DNA of 64,000 bases from contig NZ_VCDK01000007.1 of NCBI RefSeq assembly GCF_007995215.1, positions 27,482 to 91,481 of the forward strand, written 5' to 3'. The number at the start of each line of letters is the position of its first letter. Position 1 is the first letter of the stretch. Position numbers and translations under genes: made by a program. Of this stretch, positions 1 through 8,472 are shown one piece after another. The stretch is from Shimia ponticola. GTDB taxonomy: Bacteria > Pseudomonadota > Alphaproteobacteria > Rhodobacterales > Rhodobacteraceae. A model generated the notes under the pieces. It saw only the letters and a list, made by a program, of their open reading frames with translations, had not been told where the DNA came from and searched no databases.

Positions 1-1
1 C

Positions 2-40
2 GGCTGGCTGCGTGGAAAGTTGATCGGACGAAAAGACTGA
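2..40 (+). CDS. C-terminal end of an upstream gene (partial)
   Basis: A reading frame open from the left edge ends at a TGA that overlaps the ATG of the next gene (TGATG). The visible tail reads GWLRGKLIGRKD. The tight overlap resembles the translational coupling used throughout this phn cluster, which is the only reason to call it a gene end. Too little is present to name a product. Confidence 0.35.
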   Translation, partial: GWLRGKLIGRKD

Positions 41-681
41 TGGCGCGCCTCTTGATCACCGGTGTGAACCGGGGTATCGGAGCGGCGCTTCATGCTAAGG
101 CCGTTGCCCTTGGACATCAGGTCATCGGCACCACCCGTGACGGGCGGGATAGCACAGTTCCCCTGGTGCTGGACACGCCTGAAACCATCGCGGAACAACT
201 TTCGGGCGTTGGTCCTTTGGATATCCTGATCAACAACGCGGGCGTGATCTCGCCTGACCGACAGTCACCGCTCGATATGGACTTTGCAGGTTTTGCCCAC
301 GCGCTGACGATCAACAGCATCGCTCCGTTGGCTGTCGCGCAAGCCGTCTTGCCCCAACTGCGCCAGAGTGCTGCGCCAAAGATCCTGACGATTTCGTCGC
401 AGATGGCGTGGATGGGGTATCGCAAAGCTGATCGCATTGCCTACCGGGCGTCAAAAGCCGCTGTGAACAAAGTGATGCAGGGGCTTGCCACCGCTCTCGA
501 ACCCGAAGAAATTTCGGTTGCGTTGGTCGACCCTGGCTGGGTGCGAACCGATATGGGCGGCGCAGATGCAGAGGAAGACCCACATGACGTGGCCTGCGGT
601 GTTTTGAACATTGCCCGCGACTTGACCCTAGAGGACACTGGGAAGTTTTTCCGCTTCACAGGTGAGGAAAGAGAGTTCTAG
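40..681 (+). CDS. SDR-family oxidoreductase
   Basis: A 213-residue short-chain dehydrogenase/reductase. The Rossmann nucleotide motif TGVNRGIG is at residues 7-14, NNAG is near 65-68, a serine pair lies near 119-120 and the catalytic YxxxK is Y135/K139. It is shorter than the usual ~250 residues but all core motifs are present. It is expected to be a cytosolic NAD(P)-dependent dehydrogenase; the substrate is unknown. The start ATG overlaps the stop of the preceding frame, and the acetyltransferase follows two bases after its stop, so it belongs to the same transcript running into the phn cluster. A role in converting a phosphonate-derived alcohol or aldehyde is possible but only inferred from position. 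Confidence 0.85.
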   Translation: MARLLITGVNRGIGAALHAKAVALGHQVIGTTRDGRDSTVPLVLDTPETIAEQLSGVGPLDILINNAGVISPDRQSPLDMDFAGFAHALTINSIAPLAVAQAVLPQLRQSAAPKILTISSQMAWMGYRKADRIAYRASKAAVNKVMQGLATALEPEEISVALVDPGWVRTDMGGADAEEDPHDVACGVLNIARDLTLEDTGKFFRFTGEEREF

Positions 682-683
682 AC

Positions 684-1301
684 GTGGCGCGACTGACTGC
701 AAAAGACCCTTTCATTCACTCGAACTGCGAAATCACCGATAGTCGCTTTGGTGCTTATGTCGAGATCGGCAAAGGAAGCCGGGTCAAAAATTCTTTTTTC
801 GGTGACTACTCCTATTGCGACCGTTATGCAGACATCGCAAACGCCCAGATCGGCAAATTCGCCAACATCGCAGCCTTCGCACGGGTCGGGGCCACTGACC
901 ACCCGCTTCATACGGCCGCCTGTCATCACTTCCTCTATCGGTCGGATGACTACTGGGACGATGCCGGACGGGATGAGGACTTCTTCGCGCACCGCCGGTC
1001 CCGCACGGCCCATATCGGCCGTGACACATGGATCGGTGCTGGCGCAATGATCAAACCGGAAGTGACCCTTGGCGATGGAGCGGTCGTTGCTGCGGGCGCC
1101 GTCGTGACCAAGGACGTAGCCCCCTACACCATCGTTGCAGGCACCCCTGCCAAAGTGCTGCGTTTGCGCCAACCGCCCGAGATCGCTGAGCGGCTGATTG
1201 CGCTGGCATGGTGGGATTGGTCGCATGAGGATATCCGGCAAGCCCTTCCAGATTTTAGGTCCCTCACAGCCGAAGCCTTTCTCGAAAAATACGCGACCTA
1301 G
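684..1301 (+). CDS. Phn-cluster hexapeptide-repeat acetyltransferase
   Basis: A 205-residue left-handed beta-helix acyltransferase. Hexapeptide-type repeats run from about residue 15 to 155 (for example [15 protein letters not shown]), and a [10 protein letters not shown] segment closes the helix, as in chloramphenicol/virginiamycin-type acetyltransferases. A family of such proteins is regularly encoded in C-P lyase clusters ('phosphonate metabolism protein, transferase hexapeptide repeat family'). The GTG start lies two bases after the SDR stop. Its 3' end overlaps the end of convergent phnF by four bases. The acceptor is not known; acetylation of an aminophosphonate or of the released sugar is a guess. 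Confidence 0.85.
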   Translation: MARLTAKDPFIHSNCEITDSRFGAYVEIGKGSRVKNSFFGDYSYCDRYADIANAQIGKFANIAAFARVGATDHPLHTAACHHFLYRSDDYWDDAGRDEDFFAHRRSRTAHIGRDTWIGAGAMIKPEVTLGDGAVVAAGAVVTKDVAPYTIVAGTPAKVLRLRQPPEIAERLIALAWWDWSHEDIRQALPDFRSLTAEAFLEKYAT

Positions 1302-2017
1302 CCTTCCAGTGTCAGCGTCACCCTGTCACCGGCGAACCATGTGCGGCCAAACTCAACCGACATACCAGCATGATCCACGTTGACACCTGAGGACTTCAAG
1401 ATTGGATCGCCTTCAGAAACCAGAAGATGGAGCGCATGAGTTGCCGTGGCCCGTACCGCAGTCAGACGGGTAGAGGCGCGGGTGTAGTCGGAGATCCCAG
1501 CCATAAGCAACGCCTCCGTTACGCTGCTGGTTTGGCTCAGGGCCTCGCAGATGCCGGTAAGACGCCCGATTGGAAACAAGCTTTCAAACACGGCGATCGG
1601 CTGGCCGTCGGCGAGCGACAGCCCGTGATAGGCACAAACCGGATCACCCGGGGCAATCTGCAGCGCTTTGGCTTCGCCCGTCGTCGCGGAACGCTCCTCG
1701 ACCTGGAGAACGCGCTTGTCGGGCCGCCTGCCTGCGGCGATCAGGTTCTCGTGGAACCGCACACGTTGCCCAATCGGGTAGTCCGTCGGCGTGGCTGCGA
1801 CGAAAGCACCAGAACCACGACGGGTGCGGATCAGACCTTCCTCGACCAGAGCCGAAATACCGTGGCGAACTGTGTGCCGATTGACGCCAAAGCGCTCGGC
1901 CAAACCTGCCTCGGTCGGCAGTTTGTCTCCGGGCGCATATTTACCCTCCGCCAAATCACTGCGCAGCGCATCTGCGATGGCCTGCCAGATGGGTGTTTTG
2001 CCTGAATTGTCACGCAA
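1298..2017 (-). CDS. phnF: PhnF, GntR-family regulator of phosphonate genes
   Basis: A 239-residue GntR/HutC-type repressor. The N-terminal winged helix covers residues ~10-75 ([20 protein letters not shown]), followed by a UTRA effector domain. It is divergent from phnG with an 81-bp gap that carries a tandem TGTATAGT repeat suitable as its operator. By analogy with known PhnF proteins it should repress the phn operon and respond to a phosphonate or a pathway intermediate. Length and position are typical. Confidence 0.92.
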   Translation of the reverse strand: MRDNSGKTPIWQAIADALRSDLAEGKYAPGDKLPTEAGLAERFGVNRHTVRHGISALVEEGLIRTRRGSGAFVAATPTDYPIGQRVRFHENLIAAGRRPDKRVLQVEERSATTGEAKALQIAPGDPVCAYHGLSLADGQPIAVFESLFPIGRLTGICEALSQTSSVTEALLMAGISDYTRASTRLTAVRATATHALHLLVSEGDPILKSSGVNVDHAGMSVEFGRTWFAGDRVTLTLEG

Positions 2018-2063
2018 GTTTCACAAATCTCTTCTGTCGTGAGAGGTGAACTCTGTTATGATA

Positions 2064-2079
2064 TGTATAGTTGTATAGT
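2064..2079. promoter_or_regulatory. Candidate PhnF operator (tandem TGTATAGT)
   Basis: Two perfect head-to-tail copies of TGTATAGT fill 2064-2071 and 2072-2079, embedded in an AT-rich run between divergent phnF and phnG. Position suggests an operator for the GntR-type regulator; the sequence alone does not prove it. Confidence 0.5.
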
Positions 2080-2098
2080 ATATGGAAAAGTTGTCGAG

Positions 2099-2554
2099 AT
2101 GAAAGACACTTTCGACGAAAACGCCGAGCGAAAAGCCTGGATGGGTCTGCTTGCCAAGGCTCCGGAAGGCCGCGTTGCAGCCCTGCTGGATGCCGCCATG
2201 TCGCGTCCAGAATTCACATGGCTGCGCGCGCCTGAGATTGGCAGCACAATGGTTCGTGGCCGCGCCGGTGGGACTGGCGCGCCATTTAACATCGGAGAGA
2301 TGACTGTCACGCGCTGCGCGCTGACGCTCGCCAGCGGTGAAGTCGGCCACGCATATATTCAGGGTCGCCGCAAATCTGATGCAGAAGCGGCGGCGCTTGT
2401 CGACGCGTTGATGCAAGGGTCCAATGCCTCAGCCGTCCGGGAGGCCGTTCTTGACCCGCTCGAGGCGGAGCGGTTCGCCGCAAAGACCGCCCGCGCCGAA
2501 AAAGCTGCCGCAACGAAGGTCGAGTTTTTCACAATGGCACGGGGAGAGGACTGA
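2099..2554 (+). CDS. phnG: PhnG, C-P lyase core subunit
   Basis: A 151-residue PhnG. With PhnH, PhnI and PhnJ it forms the C-P lyase core complex, and with PhnI it takes part in attaching the phosphonate to C1 of ribose with loss of adenine from ATP. Recognisable segments are the N-terminal RKAWMGLLAKA and the central GTGAPFNIGEMTVTRC. I chose the ATG at 2099 rather than a GTG 60 bases upstream: the upstream start would cover the tandem operator repeat and add residues not seen in PhnG. It overlaps phnH as TGATG. Confidence 0.93.
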   Translation: MKDTFDENAERKAWMGLLAKAPEGRVAALLDAAMSRPEFTWLRAPEIGSTMVRGRAGGTGAPFNIGEMTVTRCALTLASGEVGHAYIQGRRKSDAEAAALVDALMQGSNASAVREAVLDPLEAERFAAKTARAEKAAATKVEFFTMARGED

Positions 2555-3117
2555 TGCAGGCAACCGCTCTGGCAGGTGGGTTCGAAAATCCCGCCACCCA
2601 ATCCGCCCACGCGTTCCGGAGTGTCATGGAAGCCATGGCGCGACCGGGCACGATTAAGAGTATTCAGGGTGGCGCGCCGCCCGAGCCTTTGTCCGCCGCG
2701 GCCGGAACCGTTCTTTTGACCCTGTGCGACACTGACACGCCCGTCTATCTCGCTGGCAAGGCAGACACGGACGATGTCCGCAAATGGCTGGCCTTTCATA
2801 CAGGCGCCCCGCTGGCAGGACCGTCACATGCGATGTTTGCCGTCGGCGACTGGGACGCATTGTTGCCGCTTGGCAGCTATCCCGTTGGAACGCCGGAATA
2901 TCCCGACCGCTCGACAACCCTGATCGTTGAATATGGTGAACTCGAAGCGGCCGGCGCAACGCTGCGCGGACCCGGGATCAAATCCGAAGCTGCGCTGTCC
3001 CTGCCGGAAACCCGCGCCTTCCAAAGCAACCGCGCACTGTTTCCACTCGGGCTCGATTTCATCTTCACCTGTGGCGACAAGTTGGCGGCATTGCCGCGCA
3101 GTACGGAGGTCTCCTGA
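2554..3117 (+). CDS. phnH: PhnH, C-P lyase core subunit
   Basis: A 187-residue PhnH, a structural and functional subunit of the PhnGHIJ core complex needed for forming ribose 1-phosphonate 5-triphosphate. The sequence has the characteristic AHAFRSVMEAMARPGTI start and a PGIKSE segment around residue 148. Its start overlaps the phnG stop and its stop overlaps the phnI start (both TGATG), so stoichiometric coupled translation is likely. Confidence 0.93.
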   Translation: MQATALAGGFENPATQSAHAFRSVMEAMARPGTIKSIQGGAPPEPLSAAAGTVLLTLCDTDTPVYLAGKADTDDVRKWLAFHTGAPLAGPSHAMFAVGDWDALLPLGSYPVGTPEYPDRSTTLIVEYGELEAAGATLRGPGIKSEAALSLPETRAFQSNRALFPLGLDFIFTCGDKLAALPRSTEVS

Positions 3118-4205
3118 TGTATGTGGCTGTAAAAGGTGGCGAGAGGGCAATTGAAAGCGCCCATGCCTGGCTTGCGGAGGAACGCCGTGGCGATACGGAT
3201 GTCGCCGAACTGAGCATTGCGCAGATCCGTGAACAGTTGAAGCTGGCCGTCGATCGCGTCATGGCCGAAGGTTCGCTCTATGATCCTGACCTTGCTGCGT
3301 TGGCGATCAAGCAATCGCGCGGTGATCTGATTGAGGCAATCTTCCTGATCCGAGCTTACCGCACCACACTGCCGAGGTTCGGCGCATCGGATCCGGTGGA
3401 CACGGGTGCAATGGCCTGTGATCGGCGCATCTCGGCCACGTTCAAGGATCTGCCCGGCGGGCAAGTTCTCGGGCCGACCTTCGATTACACGCACCGACTG
3501 CTCGATTTTAAACTGGCCGCCGATGGTGACGTGCCCGAAGCCCCAACACGTGAGAGCGTTCCAGGCGACGTGCCGCATGTGACAGAGTTTCTCAACCGCG
3601 AAGGCCTGATCGAAGAAGCCCCCCGCGATGATACACCGCCGCCTGACCTGACGCGCGAGCCGCTTGGAATGCCGGCTGACCGCGCGCTTCGGCTGCAAGC
3701 GCTGACCCGCGCCGATGAAGGCTTCACGCTTGGTCTCGCCTATTCCACACAGCGCGGCTACGCGCGCAACCATGCCTTTGTCGGCGAGTTGCGGATTGGT
3801 CCTGTCGCGGTGGAAATGGAAATCCCCGAGCTGGGCTTTGCCATCGAGATTGGCGAAATGACCCTGACCGAATGCGAAACCGTCAACCAGTTCAAAGGAT
3901 CAAAGACCGAACCGCCGCAATTCACGCGTGGCTATGGGCTGGTCTTTGGCCAGTCCGAACGCAAGGCGATTTCCATGGCCCTGGTTGACCGCGCGCTGCG
4001 ATGGGAAGAATTGGGCGAAGACAATGTTGGCGCACCTGCGCAAGACACGGAATTCGTCCTCTATCACGCGGACAATATTCAGGCGACGGGCTTTCTGGAG
4101 CACATCAAGCTGCCGCACTACGTTGATTTCCAGGCGGAATTGGAATTGGTGCGCAAACTGCGCGAGGATGCAATCTCCGCGCAAGTGCCGGAGGCGGCAG
4201 AATGA
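3117..4205 (+). CDS. phnI: PhnI, ribose 1-phosphonate 5-triphosphate synthase subunit
   Basis: A 362-residue PhnI of normal length. In E. coli PhnI has nucleosidase activity and, with PhnG, PhnH and PhnL, exchanges the adenine of ATP for the phosphonate. The GFTLGLAYSTQRGYARNH segment (~residues 202-219) and the C-terminal EFVLYHADNIQATGFLEHIK stretch are typical of the family. The start overlaps the phnH stop. About 250 bp separate it from phnJ, unlike the tight packing elsewhere in the operon, and that gap holds a small antisense reading frame. Confidence 0.94.
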   Translation: MYVAVKGGERAIESAHAWLAEERRGDTDVAELSIAQIREQLKLAVDRVMAEGSLYDPDLAALAIKQSRGDLIEAIFLIRAYRTTLPRFGASDPVDTGAMACDRRISATFKDLPGGQVLGPTFDYTHRLLDFKLAADGDVPEAPTRESVPGDVPHVTEFLNREGLIEEAPRDDTPPPDLTREPLGMPADRALRLQALTRADEGFTLGLAYSTQRGYARNHAFVGELRIGPVAVEMEIPELGFAIEIGEMTLTECETVNQFKGSKTEPPQFTRGYGLVFGQSERKAISMALVDRALRWEELGEDNVGAPAQDTEFVLYHADNIQATGFLEHIKLPHYVDFQAELELVRKLREDAISAQVPEAAE

Positions 4206-4217
4206 CCTGGCCCGCCC

Positions 4218-4391
4218 CTATTTGGTGTCGAACACCCCGGCCTGCGACCGCGTGTCGATCAACCAGCCATCCGGCCCGGCCATATCGCTTGGATAATACC
4301 GTGCTACGATGCCCAGGCTCCACCGTAGCAGCGCATCAACTGCGAACGGTGCCAGCAAAGTTGCCAGACCTATCCAGATATAAAACAACAT
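4218..4391 (-). CDS. Small antisense membrane-type ORF in the phnI-phnJ gap
   Basis: A 57-residue frame on the minus strand inside the phnI-phnJ gap. The protein begins with a hydrophobic stretch (MLFYIWIGLATLLAPFAVDA, one likely membrane helix), then a polar tail with RYYPSDM and ends in VFDTK. A purine-rich GGGGGAA lies about six bases before the ATG, a reasonable ribosome-binding site. It resembles no family I can name. It could be a real small membrane protein, or the remnant of a gene that once sat here. Confidence 0.45.
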   Translation of the reverse strand: MLFYIWIGLATLLAPFAVDALLRWSLGIVARYYPSDMAGPDGWLIDTRSQAGVFDTK

Positions 4392-4455
4392 CGCGCTTTC
4401 CCCCAGACCGGTTTGTCGTCTTGGGGTGCATCAAACACAGGAATGACACAGGGAT

Positions 4456-5316
4456 ATGACAGAAGCGTCCGAATATAACTTCGCCTATCTCGATGAACAG
4501 ACCAAGCGGATGATCCGCCGAGCGATCCTCAAAGGGTTGGCGATCCCCGGGTATCAGGTGCCCTTCGCCAGTCGCGAGATGCCCATGCCTTATGGTTGGG
4601 GAACCGGAGGCGTGCAGGTTTCTGCCGCCGTTCTGACGCCGGATGATACGTTCAAGGTGATCGACCAAGGTGCGGATGACACCACCAACGCCGTTTCCAT
4701 TCGGTCGTTTTTTGAACGCACGGCGGGGGTTGAGACCACCACCGCGACCTCAGAGGCGAGCGTCATCCAAACCCGTCACCGCATCCCCGAAGAGCCGCTG
4801 ACCGAGGATCAGATCCTCGTCTACCAGGTGCCAATCCCCGAGCCCTTACGCTTTCTGGAACCGCGCGAGAGCGAAACCCGCAAGATGCACAGCCTTGAGG
4901 AATACGGGCTGATGCATGTGAAGCTTTACGAGGATATCAGCCGTCATGGCCACATTGCGACCTCCTACGCCTATCCGGTCAAGGTCGAAGGCAGCTATGT
5001 GATGGATCCGTCACCGATCCCCAAGTTCGATAACCCAAAACTGGGCGACATGGCCGCCATCCAGCTGTTTGGCGCAGGGCGCGAGCAGCGGATATACGCG
5101 CTGCCGCCCTACACGCAGGTGGCCAGTCTAGATTTCGAAGACCACCCTTTCGAGGCCAGCAAGGCGGATCACCCCTGCGGGCTGTGCGATGCCACGGACA
5201 GCTATCTCGACGAGGTCATAATGGACGACCAGGGCGGGCGCATGTTCGTCTGCTCCGACACGGACTATTGCGAAGCCCGGCGCGCCGCTGGCCACAAAGG
5301 AAAGGACGCGGCATGA
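4456..5316 (+). CDS. phnJ: PhnJ, radical SAM C-P lyase
   Basis: A 286-residue PhnJ, the radical S-adenosylmethionine enzyme that cleaves the carbon-phosphorus bond of ribose 1-phosphonate 5-phosphate to give the alkane and cyclic ribose 1,2-phosphate 5-phosphate. The C-terminal cysteines fall at 241, 244, 266 and 272 (CGLC, then VCSDTDYC), the same positions as the cluster ligands and thiyl cysteine in E. coli PhnJ. The start is preceded by CAGGGAT. Its stop overlaps the phnK start (ATGA). Confidence 0.96.
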   Translation: MTEASEYNFAYLDEQTKRMIRRAILKGLAIPGYQVPFASREMPMPYGWGTGGVQVSAAVLTPDDTFKVIDQGADDTTNAVSIRSFFERTAGVETTTATSEASVIQTRHRIPEEPLTEDQILVYQVPIPEPLRFLEPRESETRKMHSLEEYGLMHVKLYEDISRHGHIATSYAYPVKVEGSYVMDPSPIPKFDNPKLGDMAAIQLFGAGREQRIYALPPYTQVASLDFEDHPFEASKADHPCGLCDATDSYLDEVIMDDQGGRMFVCSDTDYCEARRAAGHKGKDAA

Positions 5317-6083
5317 CACCTTTGCTGTCAGTTCAAGGTATCACCAAACGCTACGGCGCCCATATCGGCTGCGCGGATGTCTCCTTTGATCTCTATCCCG
5401 GTGAAGTGATGGGCATTGTCGGCGAAAGCGGATCGGGCAAGTCGACGCTGTTGAACTGCATGGCGGGGCATCTAGCACCAGATACCGGGCAGGTCGTGTT
5501 CGACACGCGCGCCGACGGCCCAAAGGATACCATCACCATGTCCGAGCCCGAACGGCGGATGCTGGGGCGGACCGACTGGGCTTTTGTTCATCAGCACGCC
5601 CGTGACGGACTGCGTATGGGCGTTTCGGCCGGCGGCAATGTCGGCGAGCGGTTGATGGCGGTCGGTGAACGGCACTACGGCGACATTCGCGGCAAGGCCA
5701 CAGACTGGCTGGAGCGAGTCGAGATCGACGCCGGCCGCGTCGATGATCGCCCCACAACCTTTTCCGGTGGGATGCAGCAGCGCCTGCAGATTGCCCGAAA
5801 CCTCGTGACGGGGCCACGTCTCGTGTTCATGGACGAGCCCACCGGCGGGCTGGACGTGTCGGTGCAGGCGCGGCTGCTGGACCTATTGCGCGGGCTGGTA
5901 CGCGACATGGGCCTGTCGGCAATCATCGTCACCCACGACCTTGCCGTTGTGCGACTGCTCGCTGACCGGCTGATGGTGATGAAATCAGGCCGAGTGGTCG
6001 AGGCGGGCCTGACCGATCAAGTTCTGGATGATCCGCAACACGCCTATTCCCAACTTCTTGTCTCTTCCGTTTTGCAAGTGTGA
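5313..6083 (+). CDS. phnK: PhnK, ABC-type ATPase of the C-P lyase complex
   Basis: A 256-residue ABC ATPase: Walker A GESGSGKST (~residues 36-44), signature FSGGMQQR, Walker B LVFMDEP, and a switch-type TH in IIVTHD. PhnK binds the PhnGHIJ core through PhnJ and is required for catalysis, not for transport. I placed the start at the ATG overlapping the phnJ stop; a longer upstream frame exists but would lie inside phnJ. Confidence 0.94.
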   Translation: MTPLLSVQGITKRYGAHIGCADVSFDLYPGEVMGIVGESGSGKSTLLNCMAGHLAPDTGQVVFDTRADGPKDTITMSEPERRMLGRTDWAFVHQHARDGLRMGVSAGGNVGERLMAVGERHYGDIRGKATDWLERVEIDAGRVDDRPTTFSGGMQQRLQIARNLVTGPRLVFMDEPTGGLDVSVQARLLDLLRGLVRDMGLSAIIVTHDLAVVRLLADRLMVMKSGRVVEAGLTDQVLDDPQHAYSQLLVSSVLQV

Positions 6084-6086
6084 GTC

Positions 6087-6548
6087 ATGACAGTTCAAAT
6101 CACTCAGGCTACGGATATGGATTGCCAAGATGTGGCTTCGTTCTTGGCCACCGCCTTACCGGAAAGTTGGCGCCAGCCAGAATTGCCAGACCGCGCGCAG
6201 ATTCAACGCGTCCTCTCACATAACGCGTCCATCCTTATAATCGCACGTCAAGAAGACACCGTCGTGGGGCTGGCGCTTGGATGGTGCTTCCCGAACGCCG
6301 TCGCCCAGGGCGACTCAGTCATGCTGGATGAGCTTTTGGTCGCTTCCGACTGTCGCGGGATTGGCATCGGCACTGAGTTGGTAAAGTTATTTACAAAGAC
6401 AGCACGGCAGCTCGGAAAAGCACCGATCGAAGTCTGGGCAACAACAGATTTTCCGGACGAGCCAGCCGCAACCCCGTTTGCACGAACAGGCGGCCAACAG
6501 GGCGAGTTGCTGCGCCAATTCGACTGGCCAAAGGAGGCATGCGCATGA
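6087..6548 (+). CDS. GNAT-family N-acetyltransferase
   Basis: A 153-residue GNAT protein with the acetyl-CoA motif around residues 92-102 (CRGIGIGTELV). It is inserted between phnK and phnL. PhnO in enteric phn operons is also a GNAT enzyme, acetylating aminoalkylphosphonates, so this gene may fill that role; sequence relation to PhnO cannot be judged by eye and no symbol is given. Three bases separate it from phnK, and it overlaps the phnL start. Confidence 0.8.
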   Translation: MTVQITQATDMDCQDVASFLATALPESWRQPELPDRAQIQRVLSHNASILIIARQEDTVVGLALGWCFPNAVAQGDSVMLDELLVASDCRGIGIGTELVKLFTKTARQLGKAPIEVWATTDFPDEPAATPFARTGGQQGELLRQFDWPKEACA

Positions 6549-7228
6549 TCACTCTAAATGACGTCTCGAAAACCTTCACGCTGCACAATCAAGGCAGCGC
6601 CGTGATTGAAGTCATCAGCGATGTGTCCTTTCACGTGGCACCAGGTGAATGCGTGGCGCTGACCGGGGCTTCGGGTGCGGGTAAGTCAACTCTGATGCGG
6701 ATGATCTATGGCAATTACCTGACGCAATCGGGATCGATCTGCATCGGCGATGTGGACATCGTAAAGGCCGAGCCCCGCGAAATTATCGCCTTGCGCCGCG
6801 AGGTTCTGGGCTATGTCAGCCAGTTCCTGCGGGTCGTTCCGCGGGTCCCGACACTGGACGTGGTGGCCGACCCGCTCAGGGCCTTGGGTGTTCCTGCTGA
6901 GGACGTTCAGGCACGCGCACAAGACTTGCTGGCGCAGCTCAACATCCCTCAGCGGCTCTGGTCTCTGTCGCCGACAACTTTCTCCGGTGGCGAGCAGCAA
7001 CGGGTGAACATCGCGCGCGGTTTTGCCCACTCATATCCCGCGATGCTTCTGGACGAGCCCACGGCGAGCTTGGATGCGACCAACCGCGAAGTCGTGTTGT
7101 CCCTGATCGAAGAGGCCAAAACCCGCGGCGCTGCGATCATCGGCATCTTCCACGACGAAGCTGCGCGCGCGCGTGTCTGCGACCGCGAGATCGACGTCAG
7201 CGCGTTCACGCCCGGAATTGCAGCATGA
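6545..7228 (+). CDS. phnL: PhnL, ABC-type ATPase subunit
   Basis: A 227-residue ABC ATPase: Walker A GASGAGKST, signature FSGGEQQR, Walker B AMLLDEP. PhnL is needed for the ribose 1-phosphonate 5-triphosphate synthase step. Two ATGs sit at 6539 and 6545; AAGGAGG ends at 6538, so only the second has proper spacing (six to seven bases) and is taken as the start. The stop overlaps the phnN start (ATGA). Confidence 0.93.
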   Translation: MITLNDVSKTFTLHNQGSAVIEVISDVSFHVAPGECVALTGASGAGKSTLMRMIYGNYLTQSGSICIGDVDIVKAEPREIIALRREVLGYVSQFLRVVPRVPTLDVVADPLRALGVPAEDVQARAQDLLAQLNIPQRLWSLSPTTFSGGEQQRVNIARGFAHSYPAMLLDEPTASLDATNREVVLSLIEEAKTRGAAIIGIFHDEAARARVCDREIDVSAFTPGIAA

Positions 7229-7770
7229 CCAAGGGTCGCCTCATCGCAGTTGTTGGCCCATCCGGCGTAGGCAAGGACAGCGTGATGCAAGGCGTGGCCG
7301 AGGTCATGCCCAAACTGCACCTTGTCCGGCGTGTCATCACGCGCGCTCCCGGTCTGGGCGGCGAGGACTACGACGCTGTCTCTGAGGCGCAGTTTCAGGA
7401 TCTTGTAAGCGATGGTGCATTCGCCGTTCATTGGGGCGCGCATGGACTGTTCTATGGCATTCCACAAACAGTGAGATACCAGCTGAACAAGGGCACCGAC
7501 TGCCTTGCCAACTTCTCGCGGAAAGCGCTTCAGGCAGGTGCAAATGCGTTCCCCAACTTCGTCGTTATGAACATCACGGCCGAGCCCGAGACTTTGGCCG
7601 CCCGGTTGGCGGCACGCGGTCGCGAGTCCGAGGCCGATATCGCCAGACGCTTGGCCGAGGCGACAAAGCCGCTACCGACAGGTCTGGACGTCATCACGCT
7701 TTCCAATGACGGACCGCTCAACCAGACAATCGCGCGCGCAGCTCGACTGCTTCACCCCGTGAGCGTATAG
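7225..7770 (+). CDS. phnN: PhnN, ribose 1,5-bisphosphokinase
   Basis: A 181-residue P-loop kinase with Walker A VGPSGVGKDS at residues 8-17 and a guanylate-kinase-like fold. PhnN phosphorylates ribose 1,5-bisphosphate to PRPP, feeding the ribosyl product of C-P lyase back into nucleotide metabolism. It is the last gene of the phnG-N run; its 3' end overlaps the convergent DUF1045 gene by 19 bases. Confidence 0.92.
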   Translation: MTKGRLIAVVGPSGVGKDSVMQGVAEVMPKLHLVRRVITRAPGLGGEDYDAVSEAQFQDLVSDGAFAVHWGAHGLFYGIPQTVRYQLNKGTDCLANFSRKALQAGANAFPNFVVMNITAEPETLAARLAARGRESEADIARRLAEATKPLPTGLDVITLSNDGPLNQTIARAARLLHPVSV

Positions 7771-8423
7771 CGATGGATCAGTTCAAAGTACCCATCCTGC
7801 CGTTCGCCGCAAAGCGCGATTTGATCCGCGACAAAGGGCGTTGGCAAATCCGGCATCTGACCTTGCAAAGTGTCTGTCCAACGGCGCACGTCCTCTTTGG
7901 GCAACCGGCCCGAGAGTGTGAGATGAAATCGGAACTCCTCGAAGACGTAAGGATAGCCCCACTCCACGAGCAACATCTCCTGCCTGTGGCTCAATCCCGC
8001 CTTGCGCCGCCGCACAAGCTCTGCTTCGCTCGCTGGCGCGCGAAACCCGTCAAGATCGCGAACACATGCCTCAGCAACACGCTGCAAAACGTCCAGCGGC
8101 CCAAAGGGCGTGAGCGCCAGAAATCGACCCAACTGCGTCAATTTCAGTCCGTCACAAACCGCGGGCGACAGCACAGCCGCCAAGCCGGATACAGCCGCTT
8201 CAAGAGCCTCTTGCGTTTGCCCCTCTTTCAAGCGGAATGGCGGTTTCAGGGTTCCGTGAAAGCCGTATTTGCGCGGTGTCATCGTGATGTCATGCAAACC
8301 GGGCACATCGAACCCCGGCACCTTACGGCCCGTCACAACATCCCAGCCCAGCCATTTCGCGCCGAATTCGGCCAGCGGGCCCTCGGGCGGCACATAGTAA
8401 ATTGCGAAACGAGCGTATGACAT
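7752..8423 (-). CDS. DUF1045 2H-phosphoesterase of the phn cluster
   Basis: A 223-residue DUF1045 protein carrying two HxT motifs, HGTL (in YGFHGTLKPPF) and HLTL (in FRFHLTLSGRL), the signature of 2H phosphoesterases that act on cyclic phosphates. DUF1045 genes are common in C-P lyase clusters. No phnP is seen in this window, so this protein is the natural candidate to open the cyclic ribose 1,2-phosphate made by PhnJ; that is inference. The ATG at 8423 was chosen because the MSYARFAIYYVPP start fits the fold. Confidence 0.87.
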   Translation of the reverse strand: MSYARFAIYYVPPEGPLAEFGAKWLGWDVVTGRKVPGFDVPGLHDITMTPRKYGFHGTLKPPFRLKEGQTQEALEAAVSGLAAVLSPAVCDGLKLTQLGRFLALTPFGPLDVLQRVAEACVRDLDGFRAPASEAELVRRRKAGLSHRQEMLLVEWGYPYVFEEFRFHLTLSGRLPKEDVRRWTDTLQGQMPDLPTPFVADQIALCGERQDGYFELIHRYTLTG

Positions 8424-8472
8424 GAATTCCCCTTTTCCTGCATCGTCTTTGACAAACGCATGTGACACTTCG

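Noticed and set aside
8440..8470. Possible second Pho box before phnM
   Set aside because: The two TGTCA-like words are 13 bases apart instead of 11, so the spacing does not fit.
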